This document shows, piece after piece, positions 35,530 through 47,389 of a stretch of DNA of 64,000 nt. The stretch is from Larix kaempferi (lineage: Eukaryota > Streptophyta > Pinopsida > Pinales > Pinaceae), in assembly GCA_027924585.1 (NCBI GenBank), contig BSBM01001664.1, forward strand, positions 806,001 to 870,000. The letters run 5' to 3'. The notes under the pieces were generated by a model. The model made no database searches and was not told where the DNA came from. It saw nothing but the letters and a program-made list of their open reading frames with translations. Made by a program: the position numbers and the translations under genes. Positions within the stretch are counted from its first letter, which is position 1, and each line of letters begins with the position of its first letter.

Positions 35530-35760
35530 ATGAGAACTTTGTGTGTTTTTGTTTGTGTTTGTGTGTTCGTGGAGCTTTCTTTGTACATGTTTTTTGTATG
35601 CAACTTTGTACTTGAGTTTATGGATCTTTGTATATGTAATTTTTAAACAAAGCTATGTATTTGTACATGTATTTTTATGTAACGCTATATATTTGTGGAT
35701 GTTTGTACATGTTTGTTTTGCTAAATGCAACTCTGTGTTTGTGGATTATTGTACCCAATG
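35530..35760 (+). repeat. Further GTATGCAACT minisatellite copies
   Basis: Units with TGTATGCAACTTTGTA, GGATCTTTGTA and TACATGT recur here, as they do at 33330-33530 and 34330-34480. They are the same family as 27450-27650, dispersed over about 8 kb. Confidence 0.75.
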
Positions 35761-36283
35761 TTAAACTAATGATTGAATACAGTAGAAAATATTCTGAGTT
35801 AAGAAATCTAAACTAATGCATATATATAATATATATATATATATATAAGTCTAGTGGGCTAGCTCAAGTGGTTAAGTATTGTAAGTTGTGAGTTGTCAAA
35901 AAAATTAACAACTCATTAGCTTATTTAATTTTGGCAAATTAATTCATTAGATCCACAATATTTATATAAATAACCAAACAAATACTTATATGTTGCAACA
36001 CAAACTACTACGACAAAATTATATATCATTTTATTACAACAAAATAATTTAAGATAAAATAAATTAATATACTAAATGCATTAACATACAATAATTCATT
36101 GTAAAGCAAAAAAAAATTACAAATATGTCATAAACAGTATATCAAATTATTACAAGTAATCAAAATAATTAAAATAAAATATATTAATATATACTAAATG
36201 CATTAACTTAAAAATGAATTATATCATTGTAACACAAAAAAAAATTACAAATATGACACAAACACTTATCAACTTATTATAAA

Positions 36284-36655
36284 TATTTCAAAGTGGCTCG
36301 TTCATTGGCCATCATTGATCTCCTATTTGTTGATGATGTTCTCCTTTGTGGGCGAGGGAATTTCACCGAATGGCAGCATTTTCACCTTCACATTTCAACT
36401 TTCTGCAGAGCTTCAGGTATGGTTGTAAGTGCTGAAAAATCTTGTTTCAGTTACCTTTATGAAAACCAGGATACAATTGATCAAATTTCTTATATCTTGC
36501 CTTATAAATTGGTTGAGTCAAGCAGTGGTTTTAAATACCTTGGCTTTTATCTCAAGCCTTCTTGTTACAAGTTAGAAGATTGGAATTGGCTCATAAAGAA
36601 AATCCAAAAAAGCATAACAGTGGATGGTGGACTAATTTTTTGTGGCAACTAAAAA
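36284..36655 (+). pseudogene. LINE reverse-transcriptase fragment
   Basis: VARSLAIIDLLFVDDVLLCG contains the FVDD catalytic pair of non-LTR reverse transcriptases, followed by FHLHISTFCRASGMVVSAEK and SSGFKYLGFYLKPS, the palm and thumb motifs usual after it. It starts abruptly and ends in the duplicated segment below, so only about 120 of the more than 1,000 residues of an ORF2 protein survive. Reverse transcription at a nicked target site is the family's function; this copy cannot do it. Confidence 0.88.
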
Positions 36656-36950
36656 TTCCAATCAAAATCAGATGATTCTGGATGATTGTTTGTTTAAGCT
36701 AAATTCAAATGAAACGCATAACAGTGGATGGTGGACTAATTTTTTGTGGCAAGTGAAAATTCAAATCAAAATCAAATGATTCTGGATGCTTGTTTGTTTA
36801 AGCTAAATTCAAATGATTATAGACCTATTGGGAAGGATTGGAAATGGGCTCATGACAAGCCACTCATGGAATACCAAACCAAGGCGCTTTATCCTAAGAT
36901 TCAAGCAGCTGCTTGTTCAATTATGTATCATCTTAAATTTCAATAAGTGG
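36612..36950 (+). pseudogene. LINE zf-RVT region with 104-bp tandem duplication
   Basis: GCATAACAGTGGATGGTGG starts units at 36612 and 36716, about 104 bp each. In one frame they encode WWTNFLWQLKIPIKIRWF, resembling the WKLK(I/V)P..IK.F motif near the end of plant LINE ORF2. The following DNA (KWAHDKPLMEYQTKAL, frame open to 36946) may continue the protein. The duplication shifts the frame. Confidence 0.6.
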
Positions 36951-38460
36951 AATCTACAAATAATGAAACAAGGTGGATCAATAAGTGTCAAGGCAACTAC
37001 AAGTCCCGAACTTCTATTAAGTAAGACATGAGTGCTATGATGGTTGGTTCTTCATTAAAATTTGCAATAAAGTAATTACTACATAGCACTAATCTTACAA
37101 ACGGATGTTTTTTTGTTTATCATAAACCCAAAATGGTTAAACATGTTTTTTTCGTAGAACATTTTAACCATAGATTGTTGCTAAATACAATGTTCTCCAT
37201 GTTTCTCTTATTCATTGGAAAGTAGTTGTGTTTGGAACAAATAGATGAACTGACAAGCATGCAAGAGTGTGTGGCATGTGATCAAACTACAAGCATCTCT
37301 TTCCTATGGAAAAGATGCCATCAACATGTTTCTAAGTTGGCCCAAAACATTGATATGTGTACAAGTTTCCAATACCATGAAACCTAGAAACATAACACCC
37401 CTCCCCCCACCAAAAAATATTGGGTACGTGAGGGAATGAAGTATATTAAAAGTATACAAATATAGATATAGTTTATTTTAAAATAACACATTCTCTAGTA
37501 AGAAAATAAGAACCATACACATAAATGGCATTTTAGAAGAAGAGCCATGTCTATATTAACACTCATAAATTATTACAAGATGCAAAATCCCATAACTTGG
37601 TGGTCTTGGCTAATGCCAATCCCCTACCCTCATACATGATATAGAATCTAGTGGAAATAGTACAATCCATATGAAGTGCGATGAGATTGGAACCATTCTC
37701 AAACATCCTAAAACAATTAATGGTAATGTTATAAATTAAGAAAAAGGATAGAAAAGATAAGGTAAAGTTGAATGCCAACTTTTACGTTAAGAATTTTATA
37801 TTGAGTAATTACCAAGATGACAAACTCAACAAAGCTCAGTGCCCTACCTCTATTTTGTATTAAATGGTAATTGGTGCGGAAAAGGTGATTTTTCATATGG
37901 GTTCCATGCCCCTTGTGAGTGCTTAGGTGGGCCCATAAACTTCTAAAAAATTGTTCAAAACATCACTATAAATCACCGAAACACCTTGAAAATGTTGTTG
38001 ACCATACACCATATAGTACAAGTGACAACATTTCATACATGTTTGACCATTTTCTGGCATTTTAGGTACTGAGTCCATTGTTCGGAGAATTGTTCACAGT
38101 TCTACAGATACATAGATTCTTGAAGACATCTGAAATTTTCGTCACACTTTTATTGACCTTGCCATGATGCATCAACTTTTCCTTGATATTTAGGATGATT
38201 AGTCCTAGGGCTTCATCCCTTTTAGACATATCAATCCATAGTTGTCATCATCCATTGGAGGAAGAGGTTTTGTCTAATGCATTGATAAACATGGAATAAG
38301 GGAAATCATTTGGTCTTCCTAAACATGATAATTAGCCCCATTAAATAAGGGAATAGGGCATTTTGATTCCATAGGTTTCAAAAAGTAGCTAAAAAAAAGC
38401 CTCTAAAGTCATAAAAAAATCGCCTTGATAGAACCAAGAAAAGAGAGGTACAACAACTTC
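36951..38460. other. Unassigned DNA
   Basis: No coding frame is supportable. At 37391-37411 CATAACACCCCTCCCCCCAC reads on the minus strand as a G-rich tract followed by TGTTATG, which could be a purine tract and LTR start, but I found no matching LTR end. Confidence 0.4.
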
Positions 38461-38464
38461 CAGA

Positions 38465-38690
38465 AAACAAATCTGCAACAAAAGAGGAGAGTGCGCTGGC
38501 TATAAAAGAGGGTTCTAAACCCTAGGAAAACACAACAGATTCGGAAACACAAACCTGCAACAAAAGGGTGCATTGGTTGTAAAAGAGGGTTTTAAAACCC
38601 AGGCAAACCCAACATTTTTCAAAAAAACAAATCAGTAGCAAAAGGGTAGAGTTCATTGGTTGTAAAAGAGGGTTTTGAACCCTAGGAAAC
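38465..38690 (+). repeat. Three-copy imperfect repeat of about 80 bp
   Basis: Units share ACAAA(T/C)C(T/A)G(C/T)A(G)CAAAAG, GTAAAAGAGGGTTTT(G/A)AA and CCCTAGGAAA. They start near 38467, 38550 and 38623. Confidence 0.8.
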
Positions 38691-39088
38691 TGCTTGAAAA
38701 CTCTAGAAAGAAGTGCATGGCCTCAAGAAGGGCCTTCTTGTTGTTAAAATTTTACCTAAGACTAGAGTAGAGATTGAACAAATACAAGTTATTCATAAAA
38801 ATTGCAAACATGCATTGTAACACATAAATAGAAAAAGGAACATTGTTGCTAGGATTAGCACATAATATCAAAATCAAATAGCAAGCAAAACACCATTTCC
38901 AAATTTTGAATTATCAAAGTACATACCAATGAATTCATTGCATCGTACTTCTTGTGGTGTTAAAAAAAAGGACTCTTTATATTAAAACCTAAGTCACCTG
39001 ACACGAGGACACGGGACACAAAGGACACGAAGATACGAGTGTCTGACACAGACACGACGACCCTCGGAATCAAGACACAGAGGACATG

Positions 39089-39089
<1 letters not shown>

Positions 39090-39140
<51 letters not shown>
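39090..39140. repeat. (TA)n microsatellite inside hAT
   Basis: About 25 TA dinucleotides about 100 bp inside the left end of the hAT element. Confidence 0.97.
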
Positions 39141-39142
<2 letters not shown>

Positions 39143-39397
39143 AAAATATAGACATATAGATCCAAACGTTCTTAGAAACTAGAAGATTTACAATTATTCA
39201 ACAGGAATTAGAATCAATAAACATTATACATTCACAAATCACAATGAGACACATAGATGATAGGCAATAGCTCAAGATGTCGAAACCATATTTCTCATTA
39301 ACTCATCAAAATCAAAATGTATTACAGAGATGTTGGAATGCCATTGGCAATTAGTAAATACAAAAAGGGGTAGATCAAGATGGACGAATCTCATATG

Positions 39398-39855
39398 TCA
39401 ATAGTCCTCCTCCATGCTTGAATCAACAAACCCATCACTGCCCTCTTCTTCATCCTCCTCCTCCTCTCTGCCCATATGACAATCTGCATCTGCTACTGTG
39501 GAGGATAACCTATCCAAAGGATCACCATCATCAAAATTGATTGGCTCTAGCATTGGATCATTAAGATCCATGTTGGCTAATGCCAACTCAGTACTATTGT
39601 CCAAACCCATATCATCAGGAAATACATTCCACATCTTTGTCTTTCTCGTCACCCACTCCTCCCTCTTCCTGTAAATAAGACGAAGGTTGGAGTGCAAATA
39701 CACCATCATCTCTGGCCTGGACTACTCAGGCCTGCTCTTCTTCAAACTATACAAGTTCCCATATGTGATCCAATTCCTCTCACAACAAGAGGATGATGTA
39801 ACTTGAGAGATGACCCTTGTTGCCGCCTAGTTTCACACCTGGGAAAACGGAGCAA
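39398..39855 (-). pseudogene. hAT transposase C-terminal dimerisation domain (hATC)
   Basis: On the minus strand from about 39855: RVISQVTSSSCCERNWITYG and LYSLKKSRP, then a stop at the position of a usually continuous helix, then MVYLHSNLRLIYRKREEW. These are the hATC signatures (SS..CERNWS.., VYVHSNLRLL). The acidic C-terminus (LANMDLNDPMLEP..., EEEEDEEEGSDGF) ends at TAG 39398-39400. The domain mediates transposase dimerisation. It is detached from the rest of the gene by the insert at about 39860-43090. TTTTCCCAG just upstream could be a splice acceptor. Confidence 0.85.
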
Positions 39856-39859
39856 AAGT

Positions 39860-42800
39860 CTTCAAGCTGTTGGTGTGGCCTTGGGGGAAATTCAAAGTCA
39901 AGTGTTGTCACTTGGGACTCGACTCCTCCGTCTAGGCTTTCCTAGCGAAGCCAAGGGGGGTGGACCCTAAAAATAAAAAGAAACTATGGTGTCTAATCTA
40001 GGAGTTAAAAATATTTTTCGAAACCAAGCTAATGCAACATACATTTATACATATAAAGAAAAGCATCATTCATCAATATTTTATTTGCAAATATTCAACA
40101 TCATCATAAACAACATTCATCAATAAAATGAAATATAATAATATAAACCAGTGCCTGAATGGAGTCAAAATAGATGCTTGAACTGAAAAAGTAAATATTG
40201 TGCAAGTGTTCTTAGTTTATTTTAATTTAAATGTGGTAGTGATCTTTTTATTAGGGCTGGTGGGTTCCCAATATACGCGAAGGTACGGGGAACATGTCCG
40301 GAATTTTGATGTGTGGCATCTCACTCAGACTTGGGCTGAATCGGAGTCTCAAGGAGGTGTTCAGATGCTGTACCAATGAGGGAAAGCCTAACGGTTTCCA
40401 AGAGGTCACTACCAAGTTTTGTCCCAAGCCCTCTAAAAAATTTCCCCATGACAACAAAATACTCGCGTTGTGCCAAATTTTCACAAAAGGTTTGTTTATT
40501 GGGGTGGTGTTAGATCCTATTACTAGCCATCTCCCCCTTTCTGATGCATACCAACATGATCAGACTAAGCTGCAATTTGGCCACGGAGCATATGGGAGAA
40601 GACCTTGGAAATTTTAAAAGAAAAATTATGAACCAAAATTTTATCTTTTAAAACCCCAAGAGTCTCTTTTCAGGCCAGTACTCGGGCAAGCCCTTGTTCT
40701 GAAACCCTACTTCGGGAAAGCAAGGGGGCGTTTGAGTTTGTAAAAAAAATATTGTAAAATCTATGTCCTGAGTGAACTTGTGGCCCGCCAGTAGAACGGA
40801 CCAACAAGGTAAATTTTAACCCTAGTAAGTTTTATTAAATGCAGAAAATGAAATCTAAGCTAAAATGATGCAAACCACGAAAATTGAGTCGACACAGTTT
40901 TCCCCCCTGGGGGGATGGGGTGTGGGCGCTTGGTTATCCCACTTGCTCTCGTTTAATACTTTAGTTACAATGCAATAGAAATTCCCCAGTCTTTTACGAC
41001 TTAGTGGCTTACAAAATGGAGAGAAAAAAGTTTCCGATTTGAAAATTTTTAGCTTTGGGTGCTTCGGATGGCTCAAATCTTCAATTTTGGGCCAACATCT
41101 CCCCTTGTCTGATCATCATCTGTTGCAATTATTAGTAGAAGATGGCCCAAAACACTTTAAGAGTGTGTTTGGGTCACCTACTAAAAGCCCAAAAAAATTC
41201 TAAGTGAAAAACTAAGTAAAAATGCAAAAAATTAACTAAGTGAGACAAGTTGTGAGGCTTGTCTCCTTAGGATCTTTGCAAACTAAGTGAGCTGCAAATT
41301 ATTAACTCTTATAACAGCCAAATGAACTTTCAAATCAGATCTAACACTACTTCTCAAAACTTTTAAAGATTTGACAATTTTTTACAAGTTGAGAAAAGTA
41401 AAATGCTAGATAAATGAAAAGATCTAATCTATTAAAGATGAACACTTTGTAAATGGAATAGATCAGACATTTAGAGTAATAAATAAGAATGTAAAGTTCA
41501 GATTGCAAACCACTATTACTCTTTCAAAAAGTAACCAGTAACCAAAGTGAAAGTATGAAGTAGAAGAGAAGGAGATATGGAGAGTTTTTATCAATTTATC
41601 AATTTTTTCCTTGAAGAAGCCTTGGAGCCTTCTTGGTGGAGAACTAAGGGGCTACGTCTGCAAAAAGATGATAGAAAAGTAAAGGAAACAAACAAGATCC
41701 TCCACTCATCCACTTGAAATAACCTGCAAATCACATCAACTTGAAACCAAATGATCAAATCTAAAAATATACATATGAAAAATCAAAAGGAAATGTTCAT
41801 AAACAAATGACACATTTAAATCAGATCTCTACACTTGCATAGATAAAAGACTAAATAATAAACAAATTATCTAATCCTCCTTATAAATCAATACTGATCA
41901 TTCCCAAATCTAGATTTAGATGCAAAAGAAAACAAGTATCTCAAATACATGTTACCTCAATGAAAACCATGACATTCACCCACTCATCAAAAGCACTACA
42001 CCAAGTTTGACCTACAAAGTCTCTTTATTCATTAAACAAAATGACAAGTACAAAATCAAATTACAAGTGCTAGCTCTAACTCCCAAACTCCAACTAGAGA
42101 AAATGGAGTGGGAAGCCATGCTTAAATAGCCAAAGATGGAGAGAAATGGGTGGAATGAGTGGCATAACTCATGGAGAAAATGGGGCTGCCCACTCCCATG
42201 TAATGGGCTACCAAAATCAGCCCCAAATCAGCTAAAAATCAGCCATGTGACAGCCCATAAACATAGCTGCAAATTCCATGATTGAAGGGGCCCAATTTTG
42301 GGAAATATGCCCCCCTCAAGTGGGGAAGTAATCCCACTAATATAGCTGCCCGGAATCTTTCCAAAATCAGTTCTTACAACTCCCCAATCTCATAAAATTT
42401 GGAAGTTAATTTTTTTATGATTTTATACGTTTTTGCATTTTTCTCTCCATTTTTCACTTTTTTTTTACTTTTTTGAGCATAAGTGAAAAATTAATGACCC
42501 AAACATTATAAAAAGTGGGTTTAAGGGTTAAGGGGGTGCTATGAGTTGGAAAATGAGCACCCCTAAGGCAAAAAATACCCCTAGATGCCACTTCTAGGCC
42601 AATTAAAATATTTTTTAATGAAACCATTAAAAATGGCTCATTTACGAAAAAAATAAACTTCACCGAAAAATTAAAAAAACTACCTAGGGGGACTTAGCAC
42701 ATGTCGATATGACTCAAAAATAATGTCTAGCATGTTCATATACATTGACCCATGGAATTTAACAATCCCCTAAGGCTCGTCAGTCTCCCCAGGCATTCCA

Positions 42801-43090
42801 ACTTTGGAGCAGGAGAAAAACCAAAAAATTATGTTATGCACTAATGCAAGACATAATTAATAGGTGAAAAAACTCCTTGGAATACCTGAATTAGCCAAAA
42901 AGTCCTAGGGAACCAAGTCCTTTACAAAACACCATGCTAGTACATTTTATTACAAACCCCACAGGGCCATGGACATGTGGAAAAAAATTAAAAAGGAGGC
43001 CTTTAAAAGGCCTGCTGGACATCAAATCATCGAAAACGAACATGTAACATGTTCAACTTTGCCCGCTCACTTGATAGTCCAACTAAGTAC
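39860..43090 (-). mobile_element. Retroelement-like insert splitting the hAT transposase
   Basis: Read on the minus strand, ACTTGAGGGGGGC at about 42308-42320 resembles a purine tract. It is followed by about 190 bp and then GGCTATTTAAGCATGGC (TATA-like, about 42119-42135) and AATGAATAAAGAG, a polyadenylation-like signal. That is the order of an LTR U3/R. The rest is noncoding. The tract resembles the TTGAGGGGGGGC tract in the 5.3 kb tandem units. Exact ends and target duplication could not be found, so a very large intron is the alternative. Confidence 0.4.
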
Positions 43091-43110
43091 AACTTAGCTG
43101 ACAACAACCC

Positions 43111-45247
43111 TTAAGGATAACTTCTGTAGAATAGGGCATGTTGCCCCATGAGTTTCCCACCAAACATAGGGTTTCTCAACCCCCTGTCTCTGAGCACATC
43201 ATAGCCTCCAAATCTCTCATTGGCAGTGGAAAACTCTACAAAGCCCTCCTCCACCTCATCAAGTAAGTGAAATCTTCCTCCCTTGTAAAATCTCTCCATC
43301 CATGTGAGGGGGGACTCTATGTGAGGGCCCCAGGCCACCATTGGGACAGTCATGACTATAGAACTTGGGGTTCAATGAGTGGGCCAAACAATGCAAAGGT
43401 GCGCAATTCTTATCCCACCTGGAGATAAGAATATCTTGTATGGTGGACCATAAGTTCTTTGTCGATGTCTCATACTCGACACACTCATTCTACATAACAA
43501 TGGTCCTCATGGACTCAATCATGGAATCCCACCCCTCATAAACATCTGCTAGGATGGGCTGGTCCGTGTCTGCAAACTGCAACAAAGAAATGACAATCTC
43601 CATGATCTTAATGGTAAGATCTACCCTCTCGCACCAACCATCATCTAACATTGTGTCCTTTACCTTTTTTGAAGCAATCTGATCCATTTTTCTCTAAAAA
43701 GACCAAAACTCTGAAATAACCATGGACCCAAGAGCGGTTTTGACCTCCCTCAACCTTTTGAGCATGATGAATGAGGAAGCAAACCAAGTATCTGCAATCT
43801 TCAACAATGAAAGATGTGTGTACTCTTTGTAGATTGTGAGGGAATTGGTGTGGTTTTGTACAAAGTTACGGATATGGCGTACATCATCAATAAGGTTTCC
43901 AATCCATGTCACATCTGAAGCAATTAATTTTAGTGCTAAGTTCAAGGAATGGACAATGCAAGGTATCCAAAAGACCTGCAAGAGCAATAAAAGCAAGTAT
44001 AAATGAGTCTAGACTCTACAACCAACAACTCAAATGATAATTCTATAAAATTTAAATGACCTTTCCCCTAGCGCCTAGTTGAATCTTGTGCTAAATTCAA
44101 AGAATGAGCAAATTGGCAATGTAAGGTGTCCAAAATGAAAATACCTGTGGATATTTAGCTTCCACAATCATGCCAGCAACCTTCAAAACAAGTGCATTGT
44201 CCGTGAGGATTTGTACACAAGAATCCATACCTACTTATTTAATGACTTTGATGAATAACTCACCCATATATTGTGCATCTTTGTATTTCACAAGAGCATC
44301 CACCGCTTTGAAGAACACCGGTCCATTTTGGGAAGACACCATGAAATTGATGAGTGGATGGCGTGCTGCATCCGTCCATCCATCAGAAACAATACTGATC
44401 TAATTGGCTCAAGAATTGTACCCACCCCCTTCTTTTCCTTAACCAACAATGCAATTCTAAGCTTCTCCGAACGAGGAGGCACATAACTAGTTGGAGCTCG
44501 TTCAGTTAGACTTCGACACATCTCAATAAACAATGGTGATTGTGCAACATTGAATGAAATGAAGTTGAGGTAGAAAAAGAATGCAATGGTAAGGTCCACC
44601 TCTTCTCGCGCCTCTTGTTGGAAAATCCTATCCATTGGACCACTTGTAGTTTGCCTCTTTCTTGTTGGATGAGTATCAACCTCACTCCCATATCTACTAG
44701 GTTGAGGCCTAGTATTAGAGGGTTTCCTCAAGAATGGAAGAGGATCTTCATTCTTTTGTGTCTTGCTTGCTGCTCCCACCTTCCCTAAGCCAATGTGATC
44801 CTCTCTTTCTATCTCTCTCCTTTGGGTAACACTCATTGCTTTACATGAAATCCCACAAGGAAGGGCCAACAAATGGCCCTTAACCCAGTAACATGTGCTC
44901 TTGAACTCATTCTTGCAGAAATGGAAACTACAACTCGCATTGCCTCCCCCACCAAGCTTTGCTCTAGGCCCTTCTTTCCTTGTCACATACTTCCACAAAG
45001 GGTATTTTATCTCTTGGGCTTGTTGTCTTGCTAAAACAGGGTTAAATTGAGCATTAGCTCCACTAGCAACAGATGGACCACTAGAAGGAGTAGAAGAGCA
45101 TTTGCTTGGAGGAGGAAGAGGAGGGGAGACACTAGATGGGGCATTTATCCCTTTCCTTTTCCCTTTAGTTGTTTCCCTAGATGATTGAGACATTCTTCTT
45201 CTTGCTTGATGGTGAGCTTGACTCCTCCCAACGAAATCCTCTCTCAA
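43111..45247 (-). pseudogene. hAT transposase, N-terminal zinc finger to catalytic core
   Basis: Minus strand. Residues 1-80 are Ser/Pro-rich; Met19 is an alternative start. A BED-type zinc finger lies at about 84-133 (W85, C106, C111, H125, C131; VKGHLLALPCGI). A DUF659 region at about 225-300 (FNVAQSPLFIEMCRSL, SYVPPRSEKLR) is followed by a frameshift near 44405. The next motif, SDGWTDAARHPLINF, is in another frame, with a stop after LFIKVIK. A likely intron (43976-44144) has CAG|GTATTT and TTGCAG|G borders. The next exon carries VFWIPCIVHSLNLALK, a core hAT motif. Further pieces: 43490-43687 and 43111-43353 (YDVLRDRGLRNPMF). It would cut and paste the element if intact. It is not intact: at least three frame breaks are seen. 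Confidence 0.88.
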
Positions 45248-45441
45248 ATGCAGTTGGAAACCCTTGCAAATCCTTCAAAACCTCTTCACCTGCAAAAACA
45301 TTCACCCTCAACCCTCTCTCTTCACTTACAACTGTTCAAATGAGTGGGAAAAGATGGATTTTACCCCCCACAGGCCTTTGACGTGCCTTTTTCATGTCCT
45401 GGAATCGAGACACGATTCACACAGTTCGGGACACGATGCCA

Positions 45442-45490
45442 ACACGTGTTTTGATTGTGTCCTTATTTAGGGCACAATCAAAACACGTGT
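45442..45490. repeat. 18-bp perfect hairpin in the hAT subterminal region
   Basis: ACACGTGTTTTGATTGTG (45442-45459) and its exact complement (45473-45490) are separated by 13 bases. It lies about 80 bp inside the right hAT end, among ACACG repeats. Confidence 0.93.
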
Positions 45491-45580
45491 CCGGCACATG
45501 CTAGCATCGTGTGTGTGTCCAACACGATGACACAAGACACGCAGAGAGTTTTGGACGTGTCCGGTTTCTTAGAGTAAAAC

Positions 45581-47385
45581 CATATACTAGATGAAGTAGT
45601 TCACTGCAATTAGTATCAAGCCCACCATTATGACCTACAAATAATTGTAATGGAAAAATACAAAGATGCCTTGAATTTAACAAGAATGATGGTGAACACA
45701 GTTATGAAATAACTTCATCGTTGCCTCCAGTTCTAACAATATTTCAACAAAACAAATAAATTCATAAATACTATAGAAATTAATGAGAAACATAGCAAGG
45801 TACTAGTTGAAGAGAATCACATACCTTCAACCTATATCATCCCAAGATGGTCTCAAATCTCCAATATTATTTCCAAGTCAGGGTGTTAAATATCTTGCAC
45901 AATCTAGCCTCCTTCAGGAATAGTTTGAGCTTTCACAAGGAGAGCATCAATTCAGACTTCGAAGTCATTATATTCTCTCTAGAAATGATAGCAGACTGCC
46001 AAGCACACAGTTAGTATAATTCCCAAAATGTCAAAGAACCAACATGCAAGTAATTACAGCCAGGAATAGGATATATATTCTCTCTCATCTACTTTACTTT
46101 CTTGCTATATGAATTCTTTTGCAAAGGAAAGCTTGCTTGGAGAATTCTTAACTAGTCTCAAGTGCCAGGAAGTGGATTGACCCCCTATCAATGCACTTGA
46201 TTCAGTGATTCATAATGAAATAGATTATGCATTTTCCCTGAAAAAGACTACAAAAGGATAATATGGAAAGCATTTGTATTTTAGCCTGACTAGAAAAGTG
46301 CTTTGACCATAAAGACTAAGCTATAATTAAGAAAAATAATGTGATATGGTTCTATTTGACAGAAGGATGTCACTTCAAAATCAACCATCACTACTTCATA
46401 TGTGTCTCAGTTGATTTCTTTTAATCCAAGTTCCTGAATAATCATTGGTGTTCACAGATTGGTGAGCAATCCATATCTAAGTCATATCTTTGAAGACTAC
46501 AACTCTCTACATATCTAACGGCTAACCCCTTGTAGTTGTATCCCATATAAGTGTTTGCATGAAACATGATTTGCATACGTATTGACTTCTGCAACATTGA
46601 GCTTTGGCATAGAAAAGCTTCATAGAAAGTGTTTGAAACAAGTTTTGATAAAGGATTCAATAAACAAAAACGTATGGACAAGATTTTGCTCAATGGGTTG
46701 AAGCAGAGGGAAAGTTCGGTTAAAATCAATTACTAAATGATAACAAGTCATAGCGATGGATGCACCAACTATAACACTAGGTTTCCTTTTCCTTCAGTGA
46801 GCTATACGAAATGAAGCATAACGAAATTAGAAAAAAAAGTTTTAAAAAAAATGATAGCAACAAAATATCAAATATGGTAAACTTAAAGAACCATTCACAG
46901 CAAAGACTGTGGAAAGTTCTTTCTAATCATAATATTGCATCATACTCAAATGGAAATCCTACTACTAGAATGGCTTAACACTAAATCATGCAAAGCTCAT
47001 GTATCCAATGGTGATAAAATATTATTAAATAAGTATATAACCTACAGAATGTAACCTGCAACTGGTCAATAGTAGTAGCTACATGCCTCATTAATTGCCT
47101 CCAGCTTCTATTTAATTAAGATTCTAGCAAATAAAAAATGTCAAAAATGAGGAGGACTAATATGAATCCTAGGGGTTAAAAGGGATGAGAGCTTAGTTGA
47201 ATAAACTAACTTTATAAAATAGCCTATAAGTTATAAAGTTACCATGTTAAGTTACGTTGTCCCACATGCAAAAGGTGATATGCCTTAATGTAGAAAAATA
47301 ACTTTAGAGGGGTCTTCACTTAACTACGTGGAAGCTTCCCCCCACTGCACACTCCTGCTCTTGAAGCTCGTTTCTCCCAGAATGA
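45581..47385. other. Unassigned DNA
   Basis: No protein motif, RNA gene or repeat boundary found. The 95-codon minus frame at 46442-46729 has no family features. Confidence 0.4.
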
Positions 47386-47389
47386 TTCC

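Larger units (their letters stand above)
38989..45572 (-). mobile_element. hAT DNA transposon, 6.6 kb, with transposase remnants
   Basis: The ends form an imperfect terminal inverted repeat: CTAAGTCACCTGACACG on the left and CTAAGAAACCGGACACG on the right (complement), 14 of 17 matching. They are flanked by 8-bp direct repeats ATTAAAAC (38981-38988) and AGTAAAAC (45573-45580), 7 of 8 matching; 8 bp is the hAT target duplication. Both ends carry clusters of GACACG/ACACG, the subterminal transposase-binding pattern of the superfamily. The transposase lies on the minus strand and is interrupted by about 3.2 kb of other DNA. Confidence 0.85.

Noticed and set aside
35848-35880. tRNA-like A box GGGCTAGCTCAAGTGGTTAAG
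   Set aside because: No B box follows at the expected distance and no cloverleaf can be drawn.
37391-37411. Minus-strand purine tract and LTR start
   Set aside because: G-rich run followed by TGTTATG is suggestive, but no partner LTR, TATA box or pol was found.
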